Under the pieces are notes generated by a model. It had not been told where the DNA came from, ran no database searches, and saw only the letters and a program-made list of their open reading frames with translations. The position numbers and the translations under genes were made by a program. This document shows positions 29,760 through 39,125 of a DNA stretch of 64,000 nt, in pieces; the stretch's first letter is position 1; each line of letters opens with the position of its first letter. Source of the stretch: Candidatus Streptomyces philanthi (GTDB lineage Bacteria > Actinomycetota > Actinomycetes > Streptomycetales > Streptomycetaceae); assembly GCA_018114805.1 (NCBI GenBank), contig CP073042.1, positions 1,550,001 through 1,614,000 on the forward strand. The letters are read 5' to 3'.

Positions 29760-29945
29760 ATGTCCATGCTCGACAAGCTGAAGAACATGCTCAAGGGGCA
29801 CGAGGACACCGCGCGCAAGGGCATGAACAAGGCCGGTGACGCCGTGGACCGCAAGACGGGCGGCAAGCACCGCGACAAGATCGACTCCGCCCAGCAGAAG
29901 CTCGACGACCAACTGGGCAAGCGCCGGGACGACCCCGGCCGCTGA
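29760..29945 (+). CDS. MT0933-like (Rv0909-family) small antitoxin-like protein
   Basis: A 61-residue, highly charged protein (MSMLDKLKNMLKGHEDTARK, then KTGGKHRDKIDSAQQKLDDQ) matching the small actinobacterial MT0933/Rv0909-type proteins annotated as antitoxins. It is nearly all predicted helix, with no Cys and no membrane segment. Start ATG 29760 follows a very strong AAGGAGGA site; the second ATG six bases on is possible. No partner toxin gene is adjacent: the next gene is convergent and unrelated. The antitoxin label is a family name rather than evidence of a toxin pair, and a general stress-related role is as likely. Confidence 0.75.
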   Translation: MSMLDKLKNMLKGHEDTARKGMNKAGDAVDRKTGGKHRDKIDSAQQKLDDQLGKRRDDPGR

Positions 29946-30142
29946 CGCGGGAGCGCCACCCCAACGCGATCGGCCAGCCCCGCTGGGGCGCGCGCGAAAA
30001 CGGTCCCCGCGGGGATCGCGCGAGGGATGCGTGACCGGCGTGGGGCGGGCGCGCGGGGAGGGTGCGCTGGGAGAGCGTCAGCCCCGCCGAGGTCGGCTGA
30101 CGTCCGCCGGGGCAGGCGGGGGTACGTCGGAATACGCGCGGC

Positions 30143-31070
30143 TCACTCGCGGTAGACAAGGCTCCCGTTGAGGGTGCCCTGACCGTCGGTACCGGCCCAG
30201 AAGATGGCCAGGCGGTGCGCGCGTACGTTGGCGGTGGGTGCCATTCCCACCAGCGTGGGGGCGCCGATGCCACGCTCGTTGAGGATGTTCACCGAGGTGA
30301 TGGGGTCGGCCCCGTTGGTCGGACGGCCGAGGTCGAGGGCGGCGACGTTGAGCAGCCCGGTACCGTCCACGCCGGTCCACCCGACGTGCACCCCGGCCCG
30401 GTACGAGACGACCGCCGGCGTCTCCCCGCTCGGGGTCGGCGAGGTCGTGAACGCGAACCGCAGGAAGCCGTCCGACGCCGTCCAGGCCCACAGGAAGCGG
30501 CCGCCGGGCACGTCGCTGAGGCTGAACCGGCGCACGGGTCCACGCGTCGCCCCGACCCAGGCCAGCGTGGCGAGCGCGCTGAAGAGCCAGCGGGCTGGTC
30601 TCGTTCGCCACCACCTGGTTGCCCTGCTGGTCGACCACGCCGAGCTGCGGGACTGCCCGGCTGGAGCCCGCCAGCGTGGGGGCGCCGCGCCCACTGAGTA
30701 CGCCGTCGCTCACGATGGTGCGACCGGCGAGGCGGCCGGTGAAGGTGAAGGTGAAGGTCTCGATCTCCAACGTGGCGACGTGCAACCGCTGCCCGGCGCT
30801 GATATCGACCCAGGCCATCTGCCCGTGGATGTCCGCCAACAGCCCGCCGGCGAGGGTCGGCGCGTATGGCGAGGCGTCGGCGAGGACCGTCTTCCGCAGC
30901 ACGGTGCCGGCGAGTTGGCCGGGCGGGCCGGTCGCGTTGGCCACGGTGAGGTTGCGACTGTTCTGGTTGCCACGCCAGGCGAGGATCGGCGTGTCCATGG
31001 GCTGGATCACGGCGGGGCCCGACGTACTGCCATCGCCCCACCAGGTCACTTTGTCGAAGACGTCTCCCAT
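30143..31070 (-). CDS. Repeat protein, beta-propeller-like (one frameshift)
   Basis: About 308 residues after correction. A repeating pattern is visible: a Trp-containing core strand followed by a turn and LNV-like strand (ILAWRGNQNSRNLTVA, QMAWVDISAGQRLHVA, HVGWTGVDGTGLLNVA, IFWAGTDGQGTLNGSL). The preceding linkers carry APTLAG or APTLVG. This matches the 'APxLA..nGrl..AWtGtd..hLNv' repeats of sialidase-like beta-propellers in actinobacteria, with about five to six copies. No signal peptide: it starts MGDVFDKVTWWGD behind a GGGGAG site. The frame shifts near 30596; removing one C from the CCC run there restores it. Possibly a carbohydrate or ligand-binding protein; function unknown. Confidence 0.65.
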
Positions 31071-31485
31071 GGTTGCTCCCCGAGGATGAGCGGTGCGTCC
31101 GCGCGGCCGCTACGTGTCGTCCTCACGGTAGGCCGCGGGAGGAGCCGGTGACGCGCCTTGCGCCGCCCTGTCCCTCGGCCCGAAGCGCCGCCGCCACCGC
31201 GCGCCCCCACCACCGCCCCGCGCCCGCCACTCGGGTCGCGGGGCACGCCAGGTCGCGGGGCGCGCCGGGCGGGACGCCAAGGTGTGCCGGGGCGTGTGCT
31301 GGGTGCGCCGGGCGGGACGCCGGGGTGCGCCGGGACGCGTGCGGGGTGCGCGGGGGGCGGCCGATGGTGGCCTGGGGCGGGGCCATGAGCTGGGAACGGG
31401 TGCGGGCCCGGCGCGGTACCGGGGGTCGTTCGCCGTGCGCGGGTCACGCGGGCACGGGAGTCGCGGTGACGGCGTCCCGCGCGCG
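31071..31485. repeat. Intergenic region with imperfect direct repeats
   Basis: No gene is supported in this 415-bp stretch. GCGCCGGGCGGGACGCC occurs at 31262-31278 and again at 31305-31321 (43-bp spacing), with a degenerate third copy just after. A second word, GGTCGCGGGGCRCGCC, is repeated at about 31234 and 31251. Such GC-rich slippage-prone DNA explains the long spurious open frames here. Confidence 0.6.
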
Positions 31486-32670
31486 TTACGGCAGGTTGCG
31501 GGCCATGACAATGCGCTGAACCTGGTTGGTGCCCTCGTAGATCTGGGTGATCTTCGCGTCACGCATCATGCGCTCGACCGGGTAGTCACGCGTGTAGCCG
31601 TACCCGCCGAGGAGTTGGACCGCTTCGGTGGTGATCTCCATGGCGGCGTCGGACGCGTAGCACTTGGCCGCGGCGCCGTAGAAGGTCAGGTCCTCGTCGG
31701 GGCCGCCGGCCGCGACGCGCTCGGACTTGGCCGCCGCCGCGTAGGTGAGCTGCCGCGCCGCCTCAAGCTTCATCGCCATGTCGGCCAGCATGAACTGCAC
31801 GCCCTGGAAGTCGCCGATCGGCTTGCCGAACTGCTTGCGCTCCTTGACGTACCCCTTGGCGTAGTCGAGGGCGCCCTGCGCGATGCCGAGGGCCTGGGCC
31901 GCGATGGTGATGCGGGTGTGGTCCAGGGTCTTCATCGCGGTGGCGAAGCCGGTGCACTGGGCGCCGAGCAAGCGGTCCGCGGGGATGCGGACGTTGTCGA
32001 AGTAGACCTCGCGGGTGGGCGAACCCTTGATGCCGAGCTTCTTCTCCGGGGCACCGAACGAGACGCCCTCGTCGCCCTTCTCGACGACGAACGCCGAGAT
32101 GCCCTTGGAACGCTTCTCCGGGTCGGTGACGGCCATGACCGTGTAGTAGTCGGAGACGCCCGCGTTGGTGACCCACCGCTTCACGCCGTTGAGGACGTAG
32201 AAGTCGCCGTCCCGGACCGCCTTGGTCTTCATGCCCGCGGCGTCCGAGCCCGCGTCCGGCTCGGACAGGCAGTACGAGGACATCGCGTCGCCCTTGGCCA
32301 GCGGGCCCAGGTACTTCTTCTTCAGCTCCTCCGAGCCGGAGAGGATGACCGGGAGCGAGCCGAGCTTGTTCACGGCCGGGATCAGCGAGGAGGAGGCGCA
32401 GACGCGGGCCACCTCCTCGATGACGATCACCGTCGCGAGGGCGTCAGCCCCGGCACCGCCGTACGACTCGGGGACGTGCACGGCGTGCAGGTCGTTGGCG
32501 ACCAGCGCGTCCAGCGCCTCCTGCGGGAAGCGGCCCTCATCGTCCACCTCGGCCGCGAACGGCGCGATCTTGGCTTCGGCGAGGGCGCGCACCGACTCGC
32601 GGAGCATGTCGTGCTCCTCGGCCGGGCGGTAGAGGTCGAATCCGACAGTGTTCTTCTCCGCGGAGGCCAC
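31486..32670 (-). CDS. Acyl-CoA dehydrogenase
   Basis: A 394-residue FAD-dependent acyl-CoA dehydrogenase (fatty-acid or branched-chain acyl-CoA oxidation to enoyl-CoA). Signatures are CLSEPDAGSDAAGMKTKAVR, WVTNAGVSDYYTVMAVT, the C-terminal QLLGGYGYTRDYPVERMMRD, and catalytic Glu379 in QIYEGTNQVQRIV. The start is GTG 32670 (MASAEKNTVGFDL) with GAGG at the right spacing. The frame is intact. An AT-rich imperfect palindrome 35-55 bp upstream may bind a regulator. It is divergent from the UDP-glucose dehydrogenase gene. Confidence 0.92.
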   Translation of the reverse strand: MASAEKNTVGFDLYRPAEEHDMLRESVRALAEAKIAPFAAEVDDEGRFPQEALDALVANDLHAVHVPESYGGAGADALATVIVIEEVARVCASSSLIPAVNKLGSLPVILSGSEELKKKYLGPLAKGDAMSSYCLSEPDAGSDAAGMKTKAVRDGDFYVLNGVKRWVTNAGVSDYYTVMAVTDPEKRSKGISAFVVEKGDEGVSFGAPEKKLGIKGSPTREVYFDNVRIPADRLLGAQCTGFATAMKTLDHTRITIAAQALGIAQGALDYAKGYVKERKQFGKPIGDFQGVQFMLADMAMKLEAARQLTYAAAAKSERVAAGGPDEDLTFYGAAAKCYASDAAMEITTEAVQLLGGYGYTRDYPVERMMRDAKITQIYEGTNQVQRIVMARNLP

Positions 32671-32704
32671 GGTGTCCTCACTCCCTGAGTAGGCGTACCC
32701 GAGC

Positions 32705-32724
32705 GTTAATAACCATTAAGTAAC
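32705..32724. promoter_or_regulatory. AT-rich imperfect palindrome in acyl-CoA dehydrogenase promoter
   Basis: GTTAATAACCATTAAGTAAC is 20 bp of unusually low GC, symmetric at the ends (GTTA/TAAC), 35 bp upstream of the acyl-CoA dehydrogenase start. It may be a TetR/FadR-type operator and also contain minus-strand promoter elements. On the plus strand TATGCT at 32804-32809 is a possible -10 for the UDP-glucose dehydrogenase gene. Confidence 0.35.
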
Positions 32725-32863
32725 CCAATCCTAGGGGTGGCGGCCGAGACGCGGGTACGTGAGTTAGACGACAGCGGCCCAGTTTCCCGGACGAGCCCCC
32801 GACTATGCTCGAGCCGCGCAGTCCGGCCCGCCCTCACCACGATTCGTACCTACGGAGCACAGC

Positions 32864-34204
32864 ATGGCCCCCAAGATCACTGTGATCGGCACCGGATACC
32901 TCGGCGCCACCCACGCCGCGGCCATGGCCGAACTCGGGTTCGAGGTGCTGGGCCTCGACGTCGACCCGGCGAAGATCGAACTGCTCTCCTCGGGCCGGGT
33001 GCCGATGTACGAACCGGGCCTTGAGGACCTGCTGCGGCAGCACGTCGCCGGCCACGAGGGCAGCACCGGGCGGCTGCGGTTCACCACCTCCTACGAGGAG
33101 GTCGCCGACTTCGGCGACGTGCACTTCGTGTGCGTCAACACGCCGCAGAAGCAGGGCGAGTACGCCTGCGACATGCAGTATGTGGACAGCGCCTTCGAGT
33201 CCCTCGCGCCGCTGCTGCGCCGCCCCGCGCTGGTCGTCGGCAAGTCCACGGCCCCGGTCGGCAGCGCGAGCCGGCTGGCCGCGCGCCTGCGCGAGCTGGC
33301 GCCGGTGGGCGAGGACGCGGAGCTGGCCTGGAACCCGGAGTTCCTGCGCGAGGGGTTCGCCGTCCAGGACACCCTGCGGCCGGACCGCATCGTCGCGGGC
33401 GTCACCAGCGAGCGGGCCGAGAAGGCGCTGCGCGAGGTGTACGCGGCGCCACTGGCCGCGGGCACGCCGTTCGTGGTGACCGACTTCCCGACCGCCGAAC
33501 TGGTGAAGAACTCCGCGAACTCCTTCCTGGCCACCAAGATCTCGTTCATCAACGCGATGGCCGAGGTGTGCGAGGCCGCCGACGGCGACGTGGTCAAGCT
33601 GGCCGAGGCGATCGGCCACGACGAGCGGATCGGGAAGAAGTTCCTGCGCGCCGGGATCGGGTTCGGTGGCGGGTGCCTGCCCAAGGACATCCGGGCCTTC
33701 ATGGCCCGCGCCGGCGAACTCGGCGCCGACCAGGCCCTCACCTTCCTCCGCGAGGTCGACTCGATCAACATGCGGCGGCGCGGCCACATGGTCGAACTGG
33801 CCCGCGACGCCGTCGGCGGCTCCTTCCTGGGCAAGCGGGTCGCGGTGCTGGGCGCGGCGTTCAAGCCGGACTCGGACGACGTACGGGACTCGCCGGCGCT
33901 CAACGTGGCCGGTCAGATCCACCTCCAGGGCGCGCAGGTCACGGTGTTCGACCCGAAGGGGATGGACAACGCGCGCGCCCTGTTCCCCACCCTCGGGTAC
34001 GCCCCGAGCGCCCTGGACGCGGTGCGCGGCGCCCATGTCGTGCTGCACCTGACGGAGTGGCGCGAGTTCCGCGAACTGAACCCGGAGGAGCTGGGTGCCG
34101 TCGTGGACGACCGCCGCATCCTCGACGGCCGCAACGCGCTCGACCCCGACGTCTGGCGCCAGGCCGACTGGACGTACCGCGCCCTGGGCCGCCCCCGGCT
34201 CTGA
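32864..34204 (+). CDS. UDP-glucose 6-dehydrogenase
   Basis: A 446-residue UDP-glucose/GDP-mannose dehydrogenase-family enzyme, oxidising UDP-glucose to UDP-glucuronate with two NAD+. The N-terminal Rossmann fold is ITVIGTGYLGATHAAAMAEL. The middle shows WNPEFLREGFAVQDT and PTAELVKNSANSFLATKISF. Catalytic Cys271 lies in FGGGCLPKDIRAF, and the UDP-binding C-terminal domain is VAVLGAAFKPDSDDVRDSPA. Start ATG 32864, with ACGGAG upstream. The frame is intact. UDP-glucuronate would feed envelope polysaccharides, in keeping with the nearby glycosyltransferases and LCP enzymes; GDP-mannose as substrate is the less likely alternative. Confidence 0.92.
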   Translation: MAPKITVIGTGYLGATHAAAMAELGFEVLGLDVDPAKIELLSSGRVPMYEPGLEDLLRQHVAGHEGSTGRLRFTTSYEEVADFGDVHFVCVNTPQKQGEYACDMQYVDSAFESLAPLLRRPALVVGKSTAPVGSASRLAARLRELAPVGEDAELAWNPEFLREGFAVQDTLRPDRIVAGVTSERAEKALREVYAAPLAAGTPFVVTDFPTAELVKNSANSFLATKISFINAMAEVCEAADGDVVKLAEAIGHDERIGKKFLRAGIGFGGGCLPKDIRAFMARAGELGADQALTFLREVDSINMRRRGHMVELARDAVGGSFLGKRVAVLGAAFKPDSDDVRDSPALNVAGQIHLQGAQVTVFDPKGMDNARALFPTLGYAPSALDAVRGAHVVLHLTEWREFRELNPEELGAVVDDRRILDGRNALDPDVWRQADWTYRALGRPRL

Positions 34205-34227
34205 GGTCCCCCGAGGCCGCGCCGGCG

Positions 34228-34914
34228 TCATGGCGCGGGACGCACCAGTCGTGTGTCGTAAGCCAGGATCACGGCCTGCACCCGGTCGCGGGCGCCCGTC
34301 TTGGCGAGGATGCGGCTGATGTGGGTCTTGACCGTGGACTCGGCGAGCCGGAAGCGGGCGCTGATCTCGGCGTTGGACCAGCCCTTGCCGATCACGGTGA
34401 GGATCTCCCGCTCCCGTTCGGTGAGGGCCTCAAGCCGGGGATCAAGCGCACCCTCCGCCCGGTTGCCGCCCGGCCCGGCGCCCGGCGTCGGCAACCGGTC
34501 CGCGTAGGCGTCGAGCAGGCGGCGGGTCAGGCCCGGGGCGACCACGGCGTCGCCGCTGGCCACCGCGCGGATGCCAGCGAGCAGCTCCTCCGGCTAGGCG
34601 TCCTTGACCAGGAAGCCGCTGGCCCCGGCGCGCAGCCCGGCGTACGCGTACTCGTCGAGGTCGAACGTGGTCAGGATCAGCACGCGGCTGCGGTCGCCGG
34701 CGGCGACGATGCAGCGGGTGGCCTCCACGCCGTCCAGGCCCGGCATCCGGACGTCCATCAGGACGACGTCGGGGCGGAGTTCGGCGGTCTTGCGGACGGC
34801 CGCGGTCCCGTTGTCCGCCTCGCCGAGGACCGCCATGTCGTCCTGGCTCTCCAACAACATGCGGAAGCCGAAGCGCTGCAACGGCTGGTCGTCAACGATG
34901 AGGACGGTGGTCAC
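34228..34914 (-). pseudogene. NarL/FixJ-type response regulator interrupted by an in-frame TAG
   Basis: The receiver domain ([20 protein letters not shown], phospho-acceptor Asp54 in [10 protein letters not shown]) and the LuxR-type helix-turn-helix (LTEREREILTVIGKGWSNAE, then STVKTHISRILAKTGARDRV) are in the same frame. They are separated by TAG at 34594-34596 directly after GFLVKDA. This family normally continues with a residue and then PEELL, exactly as here, so CAG-to-TAG is the simplest explanation. As written only the receiver is made from GTG 34914; a second product could start in the linker. The start overlaps the kinase stop (GTGA). Confidence 0.85.
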
Positions 34915-36401
34915 GACGCACCACCCGTCTCTCGCCTCTCGCGCGTTCCGCGCCCAGTGCCCGTGGTCCGCCCGCCCCGCCTCTCGCGCGGCGCCCGCTT
35001 CGCGGGCACCACGTCCGTCGCGGCGGCGTCCGCGTCCTGGGGGTCGGGGGCACCGGGCTCGGCTTGCGGCCCCGGCTCGGACTCCGCGCCGCCGGGGGCC
35101 GTTGGGTGTGAGGTCGGAGTGGCGGCGGTGGCGGCGGGGAGTTCCAGGCGTACGTGCCAGCCGCCGTCCGAGCATGGGCCCGCGGTGAGGGCCCCGTCGT
35201 ACAGCGCGGCCCGCTCGCGCATGCCGCCCAGGCCCCTGCCCTGGTGGCCGCCGCCGGCCGCGAGCTGTCCGTGGGGTAGCCGGCGCACGGGCCCGCCCGT
35301 GTCGATGACGGCGACGGACAGCGCGTGCGGCGGGTGCGTCACCTCGACCATGGCCGTGGCCTGCGGGCCCGCGTGCTTGAGCGTGTTGGTCAGCGCCTCC
35401 TGCACGACCCGGTACACGGTCAGCTCGCGGCCGGGTGAGCCCGGCGCGGGCGTACCGCGCTCCGACAGGCGCACCGACAGCCCCGCCTCCCGCACCCGGT
35501 CCACGAGTGTGCCGAGGTCGGCGAGTGTGGGCTGCGGGCCGAGTTCGCGCTCGGGCCGCGCGTCCGTGTCGTCGTCGCGCAGCACGCCGAGCAGTCTGCG
35601 CAACTCGTCCAGCGCCTGCCGGCTGGTGGCCCCGATCGCCGTCAGCGCCTGGGCCGCGCGCTCGGGGCTCTTGTGCGCCACGCACGAACCGCCGTCGGCC
35701 AGGCCGGTGATGACCGAGAGGTTGTGGCCGATGATGTCGTGCAACTCGCGGGCGATGCGGGCGCGTTCGGCCGCGGCGGCGAGTTGGGCCTGCTGGTCGC
35801 GTCCGACTTCGAGCTGGCGGGCCCGTTCCACGAGCGAGGCCGTGTAGTCGCGGCGGCTGCGGACCGCTATGCCGAGCAGCGCCACCACGACGCTGCCCGT
35901 GACGACGGGCAGGAACGCCTGCCCCCAGTCCCCCTCGGGCCAGCGCGAAGCGCCCACCGCCGCCTGCGTGACGACCAGCGCGCCGGCCACCGTCAGGGCC
36001 TTGCCCGGTAGCCGCAGGGCGACGCAGAAGAGCACGATCAACTGCCCCAACTGGCCGACCTGGAGTCGCGTACCCACCCACGCGTCCACCAGGCCGACCG
36101 CCGTCATGGCGGCGAACGCGGCCAGCGGGCGTCTGCGGTGCCAGGGCAGCGCCAGGACGAAGCCCGCCGCCATGGCCACCACCAGCGCCACCGGCACCTC
36201 GTCGGAGTGGGCGATCCGCCGCCAGTTGCCGCCGCCCACGTCCACGCAGGCCGCGATGGCGAACACCAGCGTCAGCAGCGCGTCCCACAGCACCGGGCGG
36301 CGGGCGTCGAGGGCGAGCACCCGTCGCACGGCGCGGTGCGCCCATCGGATCGGATACGGGCCACTCGGCGTCCACTCCTGGACGCTCCCCAGCGCGCTCA
36401 T
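34911..36401 (-). CDS. Sensor histidine kinase, NarL-type (HisKA_3)
   Basis: A 496-residue membrane histidine kinase. An N-terminal block of about five hydrophobic segments ([59 protein letters not shown]) leads to the dimerisation/phospho-acceptor helix [20 protein letters not shown] with the His in ELHD. The ATPase domain has [20 protein letters not shown] and [20 protein letters not shown]. The last ~70 residues are a low-complexity tail. Start ATG 36401 ([10 protein letters not shown]). It overlaps the regulator gene by 4 nt and lies downstream of an ABC exporter pair, typical of envelope-stress or drug-sensing modules. Confidence 0.9.
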   Translation of the reverse strand: MSALGSVQEWTPSGPYPIRWAHRAVRRVLALDARRPVLWDALLTLVFAIAACVDVGGGNWRRIAHSDEVPVALVVAMAAGFVLALPWHRRRPLAAFAAMTAVGLVDAWVGTRLQVGQLGQLIVLFCVALRLPGKALTVAGALVVTQAAVGASRWPEGDWGQAFLPVVTGSVVVALLGIAVRSRRDYTASLVERARQLEVGRDQQAQLAAAAERARIARELHDIIGHNLSVITGLADGGSCVAHKSPERAAQALTAIGATSRQALDELRRLLGVLRDDDTDARPERELGPQPTLADLGTLVDRVREAGLSVRLSERGTPAPGSPGRELTVYRVVQEALTNTLKHAGPQATAMVEVTHPPHALSVAVIDTGGPVRRLPHGQLAAGGGHQGRGLGGMRERAALYDGALTAGPCSDGGWHVRLELPAATAATPTSHPTAPGGAESEPGPQAEPGAPDPQDADAAATDVVPAKRAPRERRGGRTTGTGRGTRERRETGGAS

Positions 36402-36757
36402 CCCCGCCACCCCTCGTTCATCTCTCTCCCCGCACCGACCCCACGTCGGCCGCCCCGCACCGGCCCCGCGCCAACCTGCCCCGTACCGTCCCCGCCTGGG
36501 CCGGTCTCGTGCCGCCCCCTCGCCGGCCTGCCGCGCACCGGCCCGACGTCGACCGGCAACCGTGTCGCCCCGGCTTCGGCCGGCCCGTACCGACCCCTCG
36601 CCAGCCTCACGTCGGCCGGCGAGGTGCCGGGCGGGCCCGCCCGTACGCGGCGCCCACCCGGCACCATCCTCGTACCGCGCGTGCCCGAGGCCCGCTCCGC
36701 GGGTAGGCGCACGCCCGGCGCCACGCACCCGCCCCGCGCGCCGCCCAGGCCAGTCGC
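36402..36757. other. Intergenic region between ABC permease and sensor kinase
   Basis: 356 bp of very GC-rich DNA (CCGGCCC-type imperfect repeats) with no supportable gene. It separates two gene pairs on the same strand. No clear promoter or terminator was seen. Confidence 0.4.
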
Positions 36758-37638
36758 TCACACGTCCCGGCGCCTGAGGAGCAGCGCCGCCACCGCCAGC
36801 GTCGCCGCGACCGAGCAGCACAGGGCGAACAGGGCCGGGCCCAGCGCCAGCAGGTCAGGGCCCCGTCCACCAGCATCAGGGCCTGCGCTACCTTGCTCGG
36901 CAGGCAGGCGACGACGTCGTCCACCACGTCGTACGGCAGCAGCCCGACCACCTCGGGCAGCACGAGCACCGCGCCTATGTACGCGCCGATCGCCGCCGGA
37001 ATGCTGCGCAGCAGCGCGCCGAGGCCCAGGCACAGCAGGCCGAGGAGGGCGATGCCCACCGCCGCCCCGCACAGCGCCCGCACCACGCCCGGGTCGCCGA
37101 GGCCAGCCGCCATGTCCGTGTCGGACAAGAAGAGCTGGGCCAGCGGGAAGGTGAGGAAGACGGTCGCGAACATGACCGCGCGGGCCACTGCGCCGAAGAC
37201 GGCCGCCTTGGCCCACAGCACGGGCAGCCGACGCGGCACGGTGGTAAGGGAGGCCCGGATCATGCCGGACGCGTACTCCCCCGCGGTCACCAGCACGCCG
37301 AGCACGGCGAGCAGGATCTGTCCGAACTGTGTCCCCAGCAAGGTGAGTTCGACAGGCTACACGCGGTCGCCGTCACCGCTCTGGTACGTCCCCGCGACCA
37401 CCGCGCCGAGGGAGACGGTCACCAGCAGGGTGGCGGCGAGGATGCTCCAAGTGGAGCGCAGCGACCACAGGTTGGCCCACTCTGAGCGGACCACGCGTAG
37501 CCAGGTGACCCGGTAGTCGACGGGTGGGCCGGCCATGGCGACCACGGGCGGGCCCGCGCTCCGCTGTGGGGGCTGGCCCGGCTGCCGGGGCTGGCGCTGC
37601 TGGGACTGGGTGGCGAGGTCGCTGGGTCGGCCGGTCAC
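36758..37638 (-). pseudogene. ABC transporter permease with in-frame TAG and a C-terminal frameshift
   Basis: An ABC-2-type permease of ~290 residues with hydrophobic helices (TWSILAATLLVTVSLGAVVA, ILLAVLGVLVTAGEYASGMI, ALCGAAVGIALLGLLCLGLG, LFALCCSVAATLAVAALLL). GTG 37638 overlaps the ATPase stop (GTGA). After the first helix and GTYQSGDGDRV, a TAG at 37357-37359 interrupts an otherwise continuous frame (PVELTLLGTQFGQILL follows). Near 36862 a C-run shift is needed to reach the natural end LLLRRRDV at 36758. Both lesions are small. As written the permease would be non-functional. Confidence 0.8.
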
Positions 37639-38613
37639 GTGGCGGCTCCTTGGGACGCGGTGGCTTGCTGCGGGGCGGGGGTGGAGGTGGAGGTGGGCTG
37701 AGGGACGGTCGGGCCATAGGCGTGGGCCGCGTACTCCGTCACGTCCCGTGTCAGCTCCATGAAAGCCTCCTCCAACGAGGCGCGGCGCGGGGTGAGTTCG
37801 AAGAGGGGTATGCCGTGTTCCGCCGCGGTGCGGCCGATACGCTCGCCGTCGGCGCCGGTGACCCGCAGCGTGCCCGGGCCGCCGTCGGCTGCCTCGACGC
37901 GCGAGCAGGGCCCGCAGCCGTTTCGCCTCCGGCGAGACGACCGTGATCTCCCCGAGCCCCGCGTCGCGCACGAACTGCTCCACCGTGGTGTCGGCGAGCA
38001 GCCGGCCACGGCCGATGATGATCAGGTGCTCCGCGGTGACCGCCATCTCGCTCATCAGGTGTGAGGAGACGAAGACCGTACGGCCCTCGGCCGCGAGTGA
38101 CTTGAGCAGGTTGCGTATCCACAGCACGCCCTCCGGGTCGAGCCCGTTGACCAGCTCGTCCAGGATGACCGTGGCCGGGTCGGCCAGCAGCGCGGCGGCG
38201 ATGCAGAGCCGCTGCCCCATGCCGAGGCTGAACCCCTTGACCCGCCGGTCCGCCGTCTCGCCGAGCCCCACCCGGTCGATGACGGAGGCCACCTGGCGGC
38301 GTGGGATGCCGTGGGTGTGGGCCAGGGCCTGGAGGTGCGCCCGGGCCGTGCGGCCGGGGTGGATGGAGCGGGCTTCGAGCAGCGCGCCGTGCTGGCGCAA
38401 CGGCGCGGGATGGCTGACGTACGCGCGGTCGCCGATCGTGGACCGGCCGCTGGTGGGGGCGTCGAGCCCGAGCAGCATCCGCATCGTGGTCGACTTGCCG
38501 GCGCCGTTCGGGCCGAGGAACCCGGTGACCGTGCCCGGCCGTGCGGTGAAGGTCAGGTCCCGCACGACGGTCTTCTCGCCGTACCGCTTGGCGAGCCCGT
38601 AAGCCCTGATCAT
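37635..38613 (-). CDS. ABC transporter ATP-binding protein (frameshift near C-terminus)
   Basis: An ABC ATPase for the adjacent permease. Start ATG 38613 (MIRAYGLAKRYGEKTVVRDL). Walker A is FLGPNGAGKSTTMRMLLG. The signature region is FSLGMGQRLCIAAALLADP, with Met where Ser-Gly-Gly-Gln types have Gly. Walker B is ATVILDELVNGLDPEGV, with the His switch in VFVSSHLMSEMA. The Leu in DELVNG replaces the usual Pro. Near 37895 one base is missing; the next frame supplies the C-terminal domain (TLRVTGADGERIGRTAAEHG) up to the stop overlapping the permease start. The family exports drugs or lipids; substrate unknown. Confidence 0.85.
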
Positions 38614-39125
38614 CGCTGTGCTCCCGTCATCCCGGCGCCCCTTGGCTAGGCCCCCCCGCAGCCTGGCCCGCGGGTGTCGGAGCACGTCAGAGCAGGTGCG
38701 TCGGCATACGCCCTGACGTGCGGGCCCGGCGCTCCCGTGGCCCACATCCGACGTTAGGCACGGCGCCACCCCGACTCGTCAGCCCGCGGTCCGCCGCGCG
38801 GCGCCGCCGCGTAGTACCGGGGTACGACGCCCTGGGGGATGCCGCGGCAGAGCGCGGACGGGGTAAGAGGCAGGGGGCCGTGAGCCAGACGGAGCCTGCA
38901 GGGCGTGGATAGGGGCAGGGCTTCGCGGGGGGGCGGGCGCGTCCGCCAGTCGAGGCGCGCGGGCCACGGGAGGGCGGGCCGGAAAGGAGAGGACCAGGGG
39001 AGGGCGGGCCGGAAAGGAGAGGACCAGGGGAGGACGGGCCGGGGAGGAGAGGTAAAGGCGCGGGTCGCGAAGGGGGCGGGCCGGCGGCCCGCCCCGTCAG
39101 CCCGGGCGGCCCGAGCGCGGCGAGG
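38614..39125. repeat. Intergenic region with a 30-bp tandem repeat
   Basis: 512 bp between the ABC ATPase and the SRPBCC gene, without a supportable gene. At 38971-39000 and 39001-39030 are two identical 30-bp units (beginning AGGGCGGGCCGGAAAGGAGA), followed by a diverged third unit at 39031-39060. The DNA close to 38614-38760 probably carries the ABC operon promoter, but no clear boxes were identified. Confidence 0.8.

Noticed and set aside
31071..31485. Several overlapping 70-150 codon frames
   Set aside because: All are repetitive Arg/Pro/Gly sequence caused by direct repeats, without start signals.
38971..39060. Possible CRISPR array
   Set aside because: The repeats are directly adjacent with no spacers and no cas genes are near.
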